In this document: positions 1-11,647 of the stretch, piece after piece
Layout: each line of letters opens with the position of its first letter
Position numbering within the stretch: the stretch's first letter is position 1
Source: Heloderma charlesbogerti
Taxonomy: Eukaryota; Chordata; Lepidosauria; Squamata; Helodermatidae
Direction: 5' to 3'
NCBI GenBank assembly: GCA_026122225.1
Contig: JANEZZ010001570.1
Location: 2,666,001 to 2,730,000 of the forward strand
DNA length: 64,000 nt
Notes under the pieces: model-generated
Databases searched by the model: none
The model's input: only the letters and a program-made list of their open reading frames with translations
What the model was told of the DNA's origin: nothing
Position numbers and translations under genes: made by a program

Positions 1-174
1 GCAACAGCTCAGCCGCAGCTGGAACTCTGGCTGCAGCCGACCCCGGCCAGCAGATTCGCAGAGCTGTTGTGGAGCGGGGCTGGCCAGGGAGGATTCCAGG
101 GGGAGGGACAGAGCGCTTCCCCCACACCACGGATGCCCCGGTGCAGAGCCAGGTAAGGGATTCATACATCCCTA
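1..174. mobile_element. Right end of a TAGGGATG-type foldback hAT element (cut by window start)
   Basis: The GC-rich block with GGAGGGACAGAGCGC and the terminal CATCCCTA at 167-174 matches the end-A half of the complete copies at 29520-30144 and 49159-50007. A splice-donor-like GTAAGG lies at 153-158, about 16 bp inside the terminus and facing out. The other end lies outside the window, so no TSD can be tested. Confidence 0.7.
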
Positions 175-845
175 AGAAGAGCTAAAGAAAAGCAGAACTA
201 CCTAAGCAAATGACGGATGTCTTTAATTTATTGTTTTATATTTCATGTTCTTTTATAGAAGGAAGGATAACTTCAAGAAATACAGGGCAATAGCGCAGGT
301 GATTAGATAACAGCCAAATCAAACCCTAATTTTAAAAAAGCCCTTCTTTAATTTCTGTTTGGGGAGGATCAACACAGAGGAGACACAAAAATGGTTCACT
401 TCAGCACGGTGGCAGGGGGACAAACACTATACACATAGGCTCCTACAATATGTCTTTCTTTAAAGATTTAGAAAGAAAGAAAGAAAAAACTAAATGCTTG
501 AATATGACTTAAAGGGGGAGGGGTTCAGAAGTCAATGTTTTTTTTTAAATTCTAAATAAGACTGGGTTTGTAAAAATCTAACAGAGACACAGTTGACTGA
601 CAAAAACAACAAGAAAATAGAATGGAGAAAGCAGAAGTACGTCTCGATGTTACACAACAAATGCAGCCTTTTCCAGAGACCAAAATTGAGAAAAACGAAC
701 AAACACAGGAATGGTGGGAAAGGGGGAGCATGGCAGCAACTTATAAGGAAAAGCTATGTTAGTTTGAAAAACATGGAAAGAAGAGATGAATTTAATCAAA
801 TACAAATAACAAACAAGTTGGAGTTACAGAGATATATGAGAAACG
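175..845. other. Non-coding stretch, nothing recognised
   Basis: AT-rich DNA with a short GAAA run near 470-490. No homology to a known gene or repeat is apparent; short ORFs here lack any recognisable domain. Confidence 0.5.
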
Positions 846-1285
846 TAGGGATGTATGAAAGTCACTTACCTTTTCGAAGGGTGACATTCGTGGGGGGGGG
901 AGGCGCTCCGTCCCTCCACCCAAAATTCTCTCCAGCTGGCTCCACTCCATGGCGATTCTGCGGAGCCGCCAGCCAGGGCCGCTCACAGCCGGACATCCAG
1001 CCACTGGGCAGCCTGCACAGGGACGCAAATGGCGGCTGCCGTAGCCACCGCCATTTGCGTCCCAGTATTTTGCCGTGATAGGCTACGTAAATATTTACAT
1101 AGCCTATCACAGCAAAAAACAAAACAAAACAGCGAACGCAAATGGTGGCGGCTATGGCGGCCGCCATTTGCGTTCCCTTTTTTTTTTGGCCGTGATAGGC
1201 TACGTAAATATTTACATAGCCTATTATGGCAAAAGAGATGGGCACAAATGGCGGCCACTACCCCAACTATGGGCCACTATGGCGA
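846..1285. mobile_element. Foldback hAT element, apparently truncated on the right
   Basis: Starts with TAGGGATGTATG, the end-A terminus of the family, followed by an inverted splice donor (ACTTAC, 864-869). Inside are two ATGGCGGC/GCCGCCAT palindromic blocks (about 1028-1055 and 1138-1172) and two ~36-bp palindromes of the form GTGATAGGCTACGTAA..TTACxTAGCCTAT (1074-1112 and 1190-1228). No right terminus or matching 8-bp TSD was found; similarity fades around 1260-1285. Confidence 0.7.
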
Positions 1286-2724
1286 CCACACCAGCCCTCT
1301 CTCCCAAAGACACAGCTAGCGCAATGATTGAACGCAGCCTTTTGCCGAAGTATATACCTCCTTCCTCCAGCGCTTTTTCTGATTGGAGACTGCTAGCGCT
1401 GGTTCTTGCTGAGGGTTCCTATTTGCCAAAGCAAACATTCCCTTCTCCTCCTGCACTCCCGTTCCCGCCTTCCCCCACCTTTCCACATCTGCTTGTCTCC
1501 TCCCTCTCCCTTCTCCTCCTTCCCACATCTGCCCCCGCACCTGCCCCACCCCCAGCAACTGTTGCATGAGCTGGCAACCTCTCTTTGCATAATGGACTGG
1601 TAGGGTCAGCTTTGTATGATGCATCTCTGATGTTTTTTAAAAAATAGATCACCCAGAATTAAAAGATGGTAGAGCAGGGAAAAGGGAATTTAAAAAAAAA
1701 AAAAAACTTTAAATCTTTTTTAACAATTGCCCCTGGGGGGTAATTGCTTAAACACATTTCTGTTGTGACCTAAATATGCACAGATGGTTGGGAGTTCAAA
1801 TGCAGGATCTACCTGATCTTTAATATTTTAGCAGCCTGACTTATTTTGAATTGCAGCACAGTGTTCATTTTTAACATATAAGCAGAGCAGATGGACCACA
1901 TCCAGTATAAACCACTTCACAATTGTTTTCCTTGAAATGTTTTTTTATTGTACAATTCAGTCCTTGATTCCTCTCTCACACTGAAGTGACATTACACGTG
2001 ATGTCACTTAAGTCAATGGAGATACGATAGCATAATGACAACATAGGTAGCAGTGAGAACAAAAGACATGTGGGAATGCAGTCCAATGGTTACATTTGCA
2101 CAGAAGTAGCACAATTCCACACACACACACCCAAAAACACAAATAGATATTGTGGGATCTGTTTTTTCCTCTCATTTCAAAGCAATTTCTATACGATAGA
2201 GTTCAACCATGAGTTCAACTTCAGATTGTGCCTTCTAGCAAAACAAAAGAAAGCGAAGCAAAAACAACAGCAATAACAACAACCCCTAGTATTGCAGGCA
2301 ATTTGGAGAGAGGCTGGGAAACACTGCGAAAGTCAACAAAACCGCATGATTCAAACAGTACTTTAATTCTATTACTTTGTTGTTTTACACATACAACACT
2401 ATGGGCTCTCACCTTTCAAAAATGTCTTATCAAGATGATAAAACTTGAAAAATCACAAATCATTTTTGAGCTTTTCTCTTGTTGGAAAAGAAAAGGTAAG
2501 TTCTATGAAGTGAATGTACTCCCAACCAAGAAAGCTACCATCAGTTTAAGTCATCTTTTGCCATATTGCAAGTGTCTGTGTAACCCTGTTCTCCTGCAAA
2601 AAAAAGCCAAGTGGAAAAAAGGTGGATGATTTGAGGGTGAGTGTAGTTTAACTTCCAAGGGCATTTCTTGATTCACAGGAGTTGATCACATTGTATGCAG
2701 TCCATTCATCTTCCCAGATTTATT
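1286..2724. other. Non-coding stretch with a pyrimidine-rich tract
   Basis: 1436-1560 is strongly C/T-biased (TCCTCC-type), an A-run lies near 1690-1706, and a CAA/AAC-rich patch lies near 2262-2283. Nothing supports a gene. Confidence 0.5.
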
Positions 2725-3060
2725 TCTACAGTTTGAAAAGAAATTTAAGCAATTTGCCACTTGTGTCTTTTCTGTGGGCCACAGCCCTTTATTAATGTGC
2801 ATGTACAAACTGATAAAACACTTTTTTAAAAAAAGAAGCAATATTGATGTGACTGTACACATCAATGCATCAAGATTCCTTTTGTGCAATGTTTTATTGA
2901 TGTGCACAGGCACTTTTGTGCACTAATAAAACACCCCCCTCCCCCCAAAAGCAAACCCGATGCGATTGCACATATAATTGTAGCCAGATTCTTTTGTGGA
3001 GTGTTTTAACAACGTGCAGAAGCACATGTGCCTTTTATTACCAAAACACCACACCAAAAG
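2725..3060. repeat. Degenerate tandem repeat, period about 114 bp
   Basis: Units containing GATGYGAYTGYACA, then TTTTGTGNARTGTTTTA, then a GTGCAC..AAAACAC block recur: GATG at 2845 and 2959, with a more decayed unit before 2845. Related blocks (TTTTGTG..TTTTATCAG, GTGCACACGTGC..GATAAAACAC) occur at 63380-63760 near the far end of the window. Confidence 0.5.
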
Positions 3061-3685
3061 GGTCTTGATAGAAGCAAGAACATATTTGGGGGAGGGGGCA
3101 GTATTTTACTATTAGTGTATTTTACTGTTCTTTGGATTGCATATTGGTGGAATACCAAGGGAAGGTTATGGAGCTCCAAGACCAAATTAGTATTTCTCCT
3201 ATTTTTGCATTTCAATTGCCCTAATCTGTACTTGAATTCTGCCCTTTATTGATTTTATGTATATTACTAATGCAACTCAATATTAAATAAAACCACCCTC
3301 ACCCTAAGGCATTAAAAGCTGGGCCACGTTTTTATAACATTTATGAAAGATTATTATACAATACAAATTTTAAAAGGTTAATACTACTGCTGCTGCTAAA
3401 TCAAAAAGAAACACTCAAATTTCTGCCCAGACTGTTGGCAGCAAAGATCTCAGGGCAGATAGGTAAATTAATCAGCCAACAGTCATAAATGACCTTGAGT
3501 TGGAAAGTGAGGGCAAAGCACACAAGGTGTCTGAACTGGCCAGTGATTACAAATCATTGATAGACAATCCAGTATTAATCCATCAGTGGACAACCCGTGG
3601 ACTTCCAGAGGTTTGCCTCCTATTCCAATAGCAGTAGCTAGCTGCTGTTTAAAATCACCCACCAAACAGGCAGAAGTCTACAACA
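3061..3685. other. Non-coding stretch, nothing recognised
   Basis: No recognisable coding region. A short CTG run (ctactgctgctgct) lies near 3386-3398. Confidence 0.45.
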
Positions 3686-4030
3686 AAGGGCAGTATCCAA
3701 TGGGGTTCTTATGCCCCCCCTTCCATTCTGACCCATTGATTCCTTTCTGTGAGTGGCACCCACCACTTGTGGAATGGAAATTCAGCACTTCCAGGGGCAA
3801 CCAGAAACAAGTGAAAATATTAGTTTCTGTCTGGAGTGGAGCTCACATAAGGGAGCTCTGCCAACCTGTCCCAATCCAGAAATGAGTGTTTCCACCCATT
3901 TTAGGGCTTCCTCTAGAAAGTGTTAAATCTTTGTTGTGTAAACAATGGATCTAGCTTATGCAGTGGAATTGGTGAGACCCACCACATGTGCAACCGAATC
4001 AGCAGGGGCGTAAGCGCCTCATTTGATACC
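3686..4030. repeat. Dispersed repeat, copy 1 (partner at 13085-13490)
   Basis: Shares an ordered series of blocks with 13085-13490: TCCAATGGG, CCCAYCACTTG, AGCAYTTCCAGGG, GCAACCAGAAA, CATAAGGGAGCT, GAGTGTTTCCAC versus AAGTGTTTCCAC, and TTCAGGGCTTCyTCT-like sequence. The inferred ends (GGGCAGTATCCAA here, revcomp GGGTAGAATCCAA in the partner) look like loose inverted termini, which would suit a non-autonomous DNA transposon. Superfamily not determined. Confidence 0.5.
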
Positions 4031-4206
4031 GCCCGTTGCTTAAACAAAACAAAACAAAAAAGAGGAACTGGTTCCCGTTTCTCATTGTTGTTGAAAAGCA
4101 CATATATAAAGGACCCTCTGCTTGCCCAACATAGAGTTGTTCTAAACAAGTTCAAAACAAAGCGGTATTTGAAATGATGGGCAAAGGCAGAGATTCAAGG
4201 GATCAT

Positions 4207-4217
4207 ATGAGATGTTA
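4207..4217 (+). repeat. 5' target-site duplication of BovB copy A (ATGAGATGTTA)
   Basis: The 11-bp word ATGAGATGTTA directly precedes the first BovB base and is repeated exactly at 7441-7451 after the CAA tail, marking a complete target-primed insertion. Confidence 0.92.
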
Positions 4218-7200
4218 CCCCTTCATGGATCACTGCCTTGTTGTGGCGAAGGGGCTTGCGTAACTCAGTCAAGCCATAAGCTATGCCGTGCAGGGCCACC
4301 CAAGACAGACAGGTCATGACAGAGAGTTCTGACAAAATGTGGTCCACTGGAGAAGGACATGGCAACCCACTCCAGTATTCTTGCCAAGAAAACCCCATGG
4401 AATGTATCACAAGGCTAAAAGATATGATGCCGGAAGATGAGCCCCTCAGGTCGGAAGGTGTCCAATATGCTACTGGGGAAGAGCAGAGGGTATTTCCAAG
4501 TAGCGCCAGAAAGAGTGAAGCGGCTGGGCCAAACCCGAAAGGACACTCAGCTGTGGATGTGTCTGGTGGTGAAAAGAAAATCCGATGCTGTAAAGAACAA
4601 TATTGTTTAGGAACCTGGAATGTCAGATCAATGAATCAAGGTAAGCTGGAGGTAGTCAAACATGAGATGGCAAGATTGAACATCGACATCTTGGGAATCA
4701 GCGAACTAAAATGGACAGGCATGGGCGAATTTAATTCAGGTGACCATCATATCTACTATTGTGGGCAAGAATCCCTTAGAAGAAATGGAGTAGCACTCAT
4801 AGTCAACAAAAGGGTGGGAAAAGCAGTACTGGGGTACAATCTTAAAAATGATAGAATGATCTCAGTACAAATCCAAGGCAAACCATTCAACATCACAGTA
4901 ATTCAAGTCTATGCCCCAACCACTGATGCCGAAGAAGCTGAGGTTGATCGGTTCTATGAAGACCTACAACACCTTCTAGAACTAACACCAAAAAAAGATG
5001 TCCTCTTCATCATAGGGGATTGGAATGCTAAAGTAGGAAGTCAAGAAATCACTGGGATAACAGGCAGGCATGGCCTTGGTGTACAAAATGAAGCAGGACA
5101 AAAGCTAATAGAGTTTTGCCAAGAGAACATGCTGATCATAGCAAACACTCTTTTCCAACAGCACAAGGGGCGACTCTACACATGGACGTCACCAGATGGT
5201 CAATATCGAAATCAGATTGATTATGTCCTTTGCAGCCAAAGATGGAGAAGCTCCATACAGTCAGTAAAAACAAGACCTGGAGCTGACTGTGGCTCAGATC
5301 ATGAGCTGCTTCTTGCAAAATTTCGGCTTAAATTGAAGAACGTCGGGAAAACCACTAAACCGTTCAGGTATGACCTAAATCATATCCCTGATGAATATAC
5401 AGTGGAGGTGAGGAATAGATTTCAGGGATTAGACCTGATAGACAGAGTGCCTGAGGAACTATGGACGGAGGTCCGTAACATTGTTCAGGAGGCAGCAACG
5501 AAATCCGTCCCAAAGAAAAAGAAATGCAAGAAAGCCAAGTGGCTGTCTGATGAGGCTTTACAAGTAGCTCACGAAAGAAGGGAAGCGAAAAGCAAGGGAG
5601 AAAGGGGAAGATATACCCAACTGAATGCAGAGTTCCAGAGAATAGCAAGGAGAGACAAGAAGGCCTTCTTAAATGAACAATGCAAAGAAATCGAGGAAAA
5701 CAACAGAATGGGAAAGACGAGAGATCTCTTCAAGAAAATTGGAGATCTCAGGGGAACGTTTTGTGCAAAGACGGGCATGATAAAGGACAAAGAAGGCAGG
5801 GACCTAACAGAAGCAGATGAGATTAAGAAGAGGTGGCAAGAATACACAGAAGAACTATACAGGAAAGATCTGAATGTCCCTGATAGCCATGATAGTGCGG
5901 TCACTGAACGTGAGCCGGACATCCTAGAGAGTGAAGTCAAGTGGGCCTTAGGAAGCATTAGTAACAACAAAGCTAGCGGAGATGACAGTATTCCAGCCGA
6001 GCTATTTAAAATCCTAAAAGATGATGTTGTTAAAGTGCTGCATTCAATATGCCAACAAATCTGGAACACTCAACAGTGGCCACAAGACTGGAAAAGGTCA
6101 GTTTACATTCCAATTCCAAAGAAGGGCAACGCCAAAGAGTGTTCAAACTACCGCACCATTGCGCTCATTTCACATGCCAGCAAGGTGATGCTCAAAATCC
6201 TACAAGCTAGGCTTCAGCAGTATGCGAACCGAGAACTACCGGAAGTACAAGCTGGGTTTAGAAGAGGCAGAGGAACTAGAGATCAAATCGCCAACATTCG
6301 CTGCATCATGGAGAAAGCAAGAGAATTCCAGAAAAACGTCTATTTCTGCTTCATTGACTACGCTAAAGCCTTTGATTGTGTGGATCACAACAAACTGTGG
6401 CAAATTCTTAAAGTGATGGGAGTACCAGACCACCTTACCTGTCTCCTGAGAAACCTGTACGAGGGTCAAGAAGCAACAGTAAGAACCAGACATGGAACAA
6501 CCGATTGGTTCAAAATTGGGAAAGGAGTACGACAAGGCTGCATATTGTCACCCTGCTTATTTAACTTATATGCAGAGTACATCATGAGAAATGCCGGATT
6601 GGATGAATCAGAGGTCGGAATTAAGATTGCCGGGAGAATTATCAACAACCTCTGATATGCAGACGATACCACCCTAATGGCAGAAAGCGAAGAGGATCTC
6701 AAGAGCCTCTTGTTGAGGGTGAAAGAGGAGAGTGCAAAAGCTGGTTTGAAACTCAACATTAAAAAAACGAAGATCATGGCATCTGGCCCTATCACTTCCT
6801 GGCATATAGAAGGGGAAGAAATGGAAGCAGTGACAGATTTTACTTTCTTGGGCTCCAAGATCACTGCAGATGGTGACTGTAGCCATGAAATTAAAAGACG
6901 CTTGCTCCTTGGGAGGAAAGCTATGGCAAACCTAGACAGCATAGTAAGAAGCAGAGACATCACCTTGCCGACAAAGGTCCGTCTAATCAAAGCTATGGTT
7001 TTCCCAGTAGTAATGTATGGCTGTGAGAGCTGGACTATAAGGAAGGCTGAGCGCTGAAGAATTGATGCTTTCGAACTGTGGTGCTGGAGAAGACTCTTAC
7101 GAGTCCCCTGGACTGCAAGGAGGTCCAATCAGTCCATCCTAAAGGAAATCAACCCTGACTGCTCATTGGAAGGACAGATAATGAAGCTGAAGCTCCAATA

Positions 7201-7440
7201 TTTTGGCCACCTAATGCGAAGAGAAAACTCCCTGGAAAAGACCCTGATGCTGGGAAAGACTGAAGGCAAAAGGAGAAGGGGACGGCAGAGGATGAGATGG
7301 CTAGATAGCATCACGGATGCAATGAATATGAACTTGAGCACGCTCCGGGAGAGAGTGCAGGACAGGAAGGCCTGGCGTGCTATGGTCCATGGGGTCACGA
7401 AGAGTCGGACACGACTGAACGACTGAACAACAACAACAAC
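4218..7440 (+). mobile_element. Full-length RTE-BovB LINE, copy A
   Basis: A 3,223-bp non-LTR retrotransposon from CCCCTTCATGGATCACTG to an (AAC)n tail, flanked by an exact 11-bp TSD. Its first base is at the same consensus point as the outer ends of copies B (39582) and C (60411), so this is probably the true 5' end of the family and not a random truncation. It encodes an endonuclease and a reverse transcriptase in one long frame. It lies just downstream of the dispersed repeat at 3686-4030. Confidence 0.95.
4283..7426 (+). pseudogene. BovB endonuclease/reverse transcriptase ORF, two in-frame stops
   Basis: The frame opens at the first ATG after the 5' UTR and stays in frame to a TGA at 7424-7426, apart from stops at 6653-6655 and 7055-7057. 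Residues about 110-345 form an apurinic-type endonuclease: TWNVRS (N113), SELKW (E141), GDWNAK (D246, N248) and SDH (H340). A lysine-rich linker (about 410-420) leads to the reverse transcriptase: IPKKG near 611, FIDYAKAFD near 690 (first catalytic Asp) and GVRQGCILSP near 748. The stop at 6653 falls one codon before the catalytic YADD (6656-6667). Both stops sit where related copies encode Arg by CGA, as expected of CpG deamination. A C-terminal region with CESW, LMRRE and RQRMRWLD follows. Length and order match RTE-BovB. In the cell such proteins nick target DNA and copy the element RNA at the nick. This copy cannot make a full enzyme without readthrough. Confidence 0.93.
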
Positions 7441-7451
7441 ATGAGATGTTA
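7441..7451 (+). repeat. 3' target-site duplication of BovB copy A
   Basis: ATGAGATGTTA, identical to 4207-4217, directly after the AAC-repeat tail. Confidence 0.92.
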
Positions 7452-7502
7452 TACTTCCTCCCATCAACATAATAATTGCGACTAAGAGAGTTCACACAAT
7501 GA

Positions 7503-7845
7503 CTTGGTTCAGACGACATGACAGCCCATTGTGGGTTGCTGTGGCACATGCCATCTGCCATTATGAATATGCAAGCCCCAGCTGGGGGGTGGCATGTCAT
7601 GGCGTATCATCCAAACCCGGGCAGTGGGGGTTATTTGAGGGTTAAACAACCATTGCATAAACCATGGTCTGTTTTAGGGTTATGTGAGGGTTGTTTAACC
7701 CTCACATAACCCCTGATGCCTGGACAACACGACAAGCCACAGCAGCCCCTGGCTGGGGCTTGCATATTCATAATGGCAGATGGGTGCTGCAGCTCCTCAC
7801 ATGTAAATTAAGCCACGGCGGGCTGTCGTGTTGTGTGTGAACTGG
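7503..7845. mobile_element. Long palindromic MITE-like element
   Basis: Two arms of about 160 bp are inverted copies: GGTTCAGACGACATGACAGCCC on the left pairs with GGGCTGTCGTGTTGTGTGTGAAC on the right. Both arms carry ATTATGAATATGCAAGCCCC (or its complement), and the centre holds GAGGGTTRAACAACC on both sides. No protein is encoded. No exact TSD is visible, so the superfamily is unassigned. Confidence 0.75.
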
Positions 7846-8460
7846 TCCAGTCTCTATTCAAGCCCGGCTGCAATGACTGTTTTTGAAAAATCAGCTGATA
7901 TGGACATGATGACAGATGGATGGTTAGGTGTCCTGACTCTCCCTGTGTAAAGCACATTATGTGCAATTAAATGCTGTATGTATCTGCCGTCATTGCACAT
8001 ATTTTACATCTTTAAAGAACTACAAGGGGAGATTAGTGTGAACTGAGAATTATGTTACCTGAGAATAACTGTAATCTCACTTCATACATATTGATGAGGG
8101 GGCAAATTATGGATATGCAGCTCTTTAACTGATGAACAGCTCCTGCTGTACATTTACATGTTCTTCAGCTTTGCATCTGTGTATTTTAACTGCATGTCAC
8201 TTCCACCACCTTCCCCCTGATGAGTGTCAGCAATAGTTCAATGCTAGTGTTCCAATTATATTGTTAATGCATTCAGTAGGATAGAGATATACTACTGTGA
8301 ATGGCTGTCCACTGTGTGTAGTTTCAGAATGCAAGCTGTTATACTTCGATGCCATCCTAAAATGCCAGGGAGGGAATCCCAAGGGCCATAGGATACTAAA
8401 CCAAATTACTGGCTGTGTCACCCCAGAGGTGATTTCATCATGATATATGAAAGTATATCT
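7846..8460. other. Non-coding stretch, nothing recognised
   Basis: AT-rich, no repeat or coding signal that I can name. Confidence 0.45.
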
Positions 8461-8535
8461 AAGGCTATGCACATTTACCTGGGAGTAAGTGCCATTGACT
8501 ACAATGGAACTTCTGAGTAAACATGTATAGAATAA
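8461..8535. repeat. Short palindromic MITE (CTGGGAGTAAGT / CTTCTGAGTA type)
   Basis: Contains ACCTGGGAGTAAGTGCCATTG and, inverted, CAATGGAACTTCTGAGTAA, with GGCTATGCAC and ACATGTATAG at the ends. The same fold recurs many times in this window (for example 11052, 13538, 45229 and 52600). Confidence 0.65.
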
Positions 8536-9917
8536 CAATGCATGGCTTCTTTCTACTATGTTTGCTCATTACATTACTACTCACTCTGATGTAGACCTAC
8601 CTAGCAAGCTAATATACCCCTACCCATCCCCATAGGGCACTGTGGGTGGGTCAGTAGTTTCATATTTGGCATTCTAGACACATTGTGCTTACTATATTCT
8701 CTATGGGTTTGGAAGACTAGAAGGAGTCTCACATGTCCCAGTTCTGCAGAGCATTAAAAAAAAAAACAGGTGATGAGACTAATTGCCTGACCCCCCCCCC
8801 CACACACACACACACGGGGGGGGGGAGGGTCATTAAGAAATGAGCCGCAGTGATTTCAGTTATTTTAATCTGTGTTACCAATCTGCAAAATAGGAATTAA
8901 AATCAAGGCTGTGAGAGCTCTGTACTGTTTTTGAAAAACAATCTCAAGTATGCACAAAAGAGTGCCAGAAAAAGCTCAATTTGGTCGCATGTGTAAATTA
9001 TGCTAATATACAAGTATATTCTGCTAACTGCATATAATGCCTAATTTATTTTGCTAGGGAAAATAATTATGTAGGACACTGCAGCCCCCCACTTGTCCTC
9101 TTGAAATCTGGCCCACGATATATTTCCCAAACAATTCCATGGCTGTATTCTTTTTCTTTAGGACCAGAAACTTGCTTGAAAGAAAGAGAAAAAGCTGACA
9201 TTCTTGGGATAGTGACTTTGGTATATTCTATACTTAAACTATGCTTATGAAGAATTTGGATACTCAAACATAATTATGGAATAAACACACACAACCCTGA
9301 TTATAATGATAAGTTTCAAGGAGTTATTGTAAGGATGCATGAGTTAGCCTGTACAGCAGTATGCACAGTAAAGGTTCTATACTGAGTCATACTAATGTAG
9401 CTTTTTCTTTTTAACAAGGTGTGGGTGACAGATGGTGTTTCCTCAGGGCAAAAACCAAATATGAATGAGACCTAAGTAGTACACATAATCTAATGTCATC
9501 TTCAAGCAGTAGCTGGTGAGATGTGTTCATTAATATCAAGAGGATTTGTTTCTTTAGTAACAAGTTGTTTAAACTAACTTTAGAAATTAGAATATTGTTT
9601 CCAAATATCTCTGAAATGTAGGCTTAATTTTTCTCAACATCTCATAATGAATAATAAAGACATGAATAATGTACTGCTCTAACAATTTTCATTAGCACTG
9701 ACAATTAATAAAGAACGCCTTCAGAAACTTGATGAATTTCTAGTGTGGGACTTCAGGATTAGGATCGTATTTATGGTTATCATAACTTTGTGACTAAAAA
9801 AACAACTCAAGTTTAAACTGTTTTAATTATTTTGTTCATAGCTGGTGAAGTCTTTAATGGCAGTAGTGTTTGACAAGCATGATATTCACAAACTTTATCA
9901 GTACAGTAAAAGACAAC
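8536..9917. other. Non-coding stretch with a C/CA/G simple-repeat cluster
   Basis: 8790-8827 is a run of C, then CA dinucleotides, then G. The remainder is AT-rich with no recognisable gene. Confidence 0.5.
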
Positions 9918-10491
9918 TGGGGGCCGATCTACATTTTGATCGCTGGACGCTAGAGCAAAGAAGTCAGTAGAAATTCAATCGTATTAAAACGTGATTATTC
10001 ACACTCACTCTGTTTCCCAGCCCTCCCCCCTCCTTTCTTGTTCTACGGACCTCAACATTAATTGTTTCAGCACCTGGCCCCATTGATTTTTTTTCCTGCC
10101 AGCTTAACTCTCCGAAACATCAATCCTTCAGAGGGACTGCTCCTTCTGTGTGCTGTATTTTTATTTTTTGCATGATATGAAGATCAGAATCTGTACATGG
10201 CTGGCTGTATTTTTAGCTGCCAGTCTTCCCTATTTTCTCTCTGTGTGTATGTTTTCCTGTGTGTGTCTTTTCTTGTGTGTGCGTGTGCCTGTGCCTGTAT
10301 ACGCGGACCCAGTGAAGCCTCTCTGGAATGAAACTGGACAATATTGCTTCCGCTCTGGGTTACCCTGGCAGAGGTGGCCAAGAAGGTGCAGTTCCTGGAA
10401 TTTCATATCCTTTCATGGGCATTCCAGAGAGGTTGTTTGCCAGGAGATTGCCTGCAGAGAGGAAAAACACCCATTGACAGCATTCTTGCGT

Positions 10492-10572
10492 CAATCTAAT
10501 ACACACTTACCCGAGAGTAACTCTCATTGAAATCAATAGGACTTACTTTTGAGTAGACACGCACAGGCTTAA
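10492..10572. repeat. Short palindromic MITE
   Basis: ACACTTACCCGAGAGTAACTC pairs with the inverted GGACTTACTTTTGAGTAGAC around a TTGAAATCAA centre; same family as 8461-8535. Confidence 0.6.
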
Positions 10573-11051
10573 GCTGTAAATTCCACAAGGTTTCTCCGAG
10601 ATCTCACTGAACACAACAATGCTTAGTTCTGAGTAAACACGTTGGCTGTAAGCACATTGAGTAAACACATTGGGAGGAAAGTAAAACAAGGATCCATGCA
10701 GTGAAAAAGGGATCCTCATTATTTCATATGATTTTTAAAGGGGAGACCCCCCAAACCACCAAGTGTGCAGCCACAGCCCCAAAGCAGGGATCTGAGGCAG
10801 GGATCCCCAGGGATCCTCATGATTTTAACGAGACACATAACCCCAAACACCATCATAGCACAGAGCACACCTGTCTCTGTGGGCTGAAGGTGAAAAATAT
10901 GGCTCTTCCACCAGCCTAAAATCCTGCATTTGAAATGGAGTTTTCTGCTTCCATTTTAAATGCAGGATCACAACTGACTGCATTTACACACGCTCCCTTA
11001 CCCCCCCCCTTCTCCCAGAAGATTAACTTCTGCTGTACTGTTTTCTCACGG

Positions 11052-11137
11052 CCCCAATCCTGGGCACTTACTTACTTGGGAATAAGCCATATGGAATTCA
11101 ATGGGACTTACTTCTGAGTAGACATAAGATCAGCCTG
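11052..11137. repeat. Short palindromic MITE
   Basis: CACTTACTTACTTGGGAATAAG followed by the inverted GGGACTTACTTCTGAGTAG; embedded in the larger element at 9918-12075 and shared with its partner near 31992. Confidence 0.6.
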
Positions 11138-11647
11138 TAATTCTGCAGCAAGCCCCATCGAACCTAATAGGGCGCTCTGAAACAACAGAGGACATTGCTT
11201 CTGTGCTTGGTGGGGTGGGAGATCAGATGTGTCTCCCTTCATTGCAAGGAGGCATTTTACCCTCTTCTACCTCCAGTTGAGAAATGCAGAGGCAGGAGAC
11301 TCTCAGGTTGGGGGGCGGGGTCTTCGAAGCTTCGAAGAATGCCCTGTTTTTGTCCCCCGCTCATGAGATGACGTTGAAATTGTCCATGGACATTTTTATT
11401 GATGTTAGTCCGTGAACAGTGATGACTGTCTGCCTGGATGTGTGAGTGTGTCTGTCCTGCTGCGAGCATGGGGGAGACTGCTAGTGTGCAGAGAAATCGG
11501 GCTGGAAAAGCTATGCTTCTTCGAAGATTCGAAGTTAACCCTTTAATTTAAAAATAAATAAATAAGCCAAAGCAGGGGATAAAAGGAGGTAAACGTTAGC
11601 ATCATTTGAAGGGTGAGAACAGCCCCCTGCTCAATGCAGGAAGCCTG

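Noticed and set aside
846..1285. Assigning a right terminus and TSD to this foldback copy
   Set aside because: No CATCCCTA or GAGAAACG duplicate was found within a plausible distance; treated as truncated.
593..1319. Overlapping ORFs of 90-160 codons on both strands over the foldback element
   Set aside because: They follow the palindromic, GC-rich repeat in every frame and share no domain; a symmetrical palindrome gives open frames on both strands automatically.
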